A stretch of DNA of 64,000 nt, from NCBI RefSeq assembly GCF_001761385.1, contig NZ_CP017476.1, positions 1,973,501-2,037,500 on the forward strand, given 5' to 3'. The stretch comes from Hydrogenophaga crassostreae. Its GTDB lineage: Bacteria > Pseudomonadota > Gammaproteobacteria > Burkholderiales > Burkholderiaceae_C. Positions 63,326 to 64,000 of this stretch are shown piece after piece (the first letter of the stretch is position 1; each line of letters opens with the position of its first letter). The notes below the pieces were generated by a model. That model made no database searches. It was given only the letters and a program-made list of their open reading frames with translations, and was not told the DNA's origin. The translations under genes and the position numbers were made by a program.

Positions 63326-63488
63326 GGCCTCCTCGCATTGCTTTTTCCAGGCGTGCGCCCGGATTGGCGTTTGCTTCCCCTCGTTCGCATCCTGAACACG
63401 TGGTGTGAACAGGCCCTGACCACCTCCAGGCCACGCAGGCGACACCTTGGCGACCTGCGCACCCCGGTTCAGGGGCGGTCTGGTCCAT

Positions 63489-63707
63489 TCAGTCCGCTGG
63501 CTGGGCCTTGGCGGGTTCCTGCACCATCAGGTAACCGGCCTTTTGCAGCAAGGCCGCTTCCTCTGTGATGTCGGTGCCGGTGAGCAGCGACAGCTCGCGA
63601 AGGCTGCGCCGTCCATTCGCCATGAGCACCAGCGTATGGGCGAGCCGCCCCACGTGTGAGGGCTGGGCCAGGGTTGCCCAGGCTTTGGGTGTTTTGTTGT
63701 ACAGCAT
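63489..63707 (-). CDS. Small hypothetical protein
   Basis: 72 aa from ATG 63707. Residues 20-60 (LAHTLVLMANGRRSLRELSLL, then TGTDITEEAALLQKAGYL) are amphipathic helices with a hydrophobic pattern of small winged-helix or wHTH-like modules that occur at the start of many beta-proteobacterial proteins. Here it stands alone. No family named with confidence. Well-formed codon use and a plausible start suggest a real gene. Confidence 0.5.
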   Translation of the reverse strand: MLYNKTPKAWATLAQPSHVGRLAHTLVLMANGRRSLRELSLLTGTDITEEAALLQKAGYLMVQEPAKAQPAD

Positions 63708-64000
63708 GGAAACAATCGATCAGAGAGGTTGATTTTCAGTACAGGCTGACGATATGGCCCGGATGTGTCAGCCCTGTGAAACCTCTTGAATGAGGCGCCG
63801 TCGGCCGCATGCAGGCGCTCCGGCTTTACCGCCTGTCGTCAGGCTTGCGCCTTTCTTCAAATGAAACACCCTGGGCCAGGCTGCGCCGCTTTGAGTGCTC
63901 TGGTATGCGTCTGTTCGGCCGATAGGCGGCGATCAATCGATGGCCTAAAACGTTCGGGCTATGGGTGCGACGTTGGCCCGGTCGCAAGCGCTTTGCCGTG
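63708..64000. other. Right edge without recognised gene
   Basis: About 290 bases. The left part probably holds the promoter of the small gene at 63489-63707. I saw no tRNA, terminator or partial reading frame that I could support up to the window end. Confidence 0.5.

Overview
The window looks like a chromosomal segment of a betaproteobacterium of the Comamonadaceae (Hydrogenophaga/Acidovorax/Rhodoferax-like). The support is high GC, a DUF1631 protein, an intracellular PHB depolymerase, the block aroC, thrC, mobB-moeA-moaD-moaE, and at 32295-32372 an intergenic repeat of a type I recall from this family. The assignment is inference from gene content and was not computed.

Layout. 1-11 kb holds housekeeping and nitrogen control: rsuA, an EI24 membrane protein, a CinA-like protein, glnA with a sigma54-type promoter, a small secreted protein, ntrB-ntrC, an XRE regulator and xth. 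12-17 kb is an island: one 1268-codon orphan gene with a strong ribosome binding site, lying between degenerate IS3-family orfA and orfB fragments, inserted between xth and folA. 17-20.5 kb is a minus-strand thyA/TPR-glycosyltransferase-like/EamA/folA operon. 20.5-38 kb is ordinary metabolic and accessory genes: channel, two GSTs, MFS, lytic transglycosylase, FAD oxidoreductase, YihY, P450, MocR, metY, phaZ and a lone ABC binding protein. 38.6-43.9 kb is aroC, thrC and the molybdopterin genes. 43.9-47.1 kb is a decayed accessory patch: a GNAT gene, a broken GNAT copy with REP-like arms, a zinc-ribbon-like remnant, and NTF2-like and DUF1801 genes. 47.3-56.1 kb holds a DUF5648 lipoprotein, an NmrA-like reductase/HxlR pair, clpB with a sigma32-type promoter, and the DUF1631 gene. 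56.2-62.8 kb is a complete malonate-use locus: a GntR regulator divergent from dctP-dctQ-dctM-matA-matB. The end carries a PaaI-type thioesterase and a small hypothetical gene.

How the parts work together. NtrB/NtrC would sense nitrogen state and activate sigma54 transcription of glnA just upstream. The TRAP transporter would import malonate (or a similar dicarboxylate), MatB would form malonyl-CoA and MatA would decarboxylate it to acetyl-CoA, under the divergent GntR regulator. ThyA and FolA share one operon, which fits recycling of the dihydrofolate that ThyA makes.

The strongest candidate for an undescribed system is the 1268-aa protein at 13058-16864. It has helix-hairpin-helix-like N-terminal motifs, two long helical stretches bracketing a glycine-zipper hydrophobic segment, a low-complexity linker and a C-terminal region with a Cys/His/Asp arrangement suggestive of a papain-like fold. 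Its function is unknown, and a toxin- or effector-like role is only a hypothesis.
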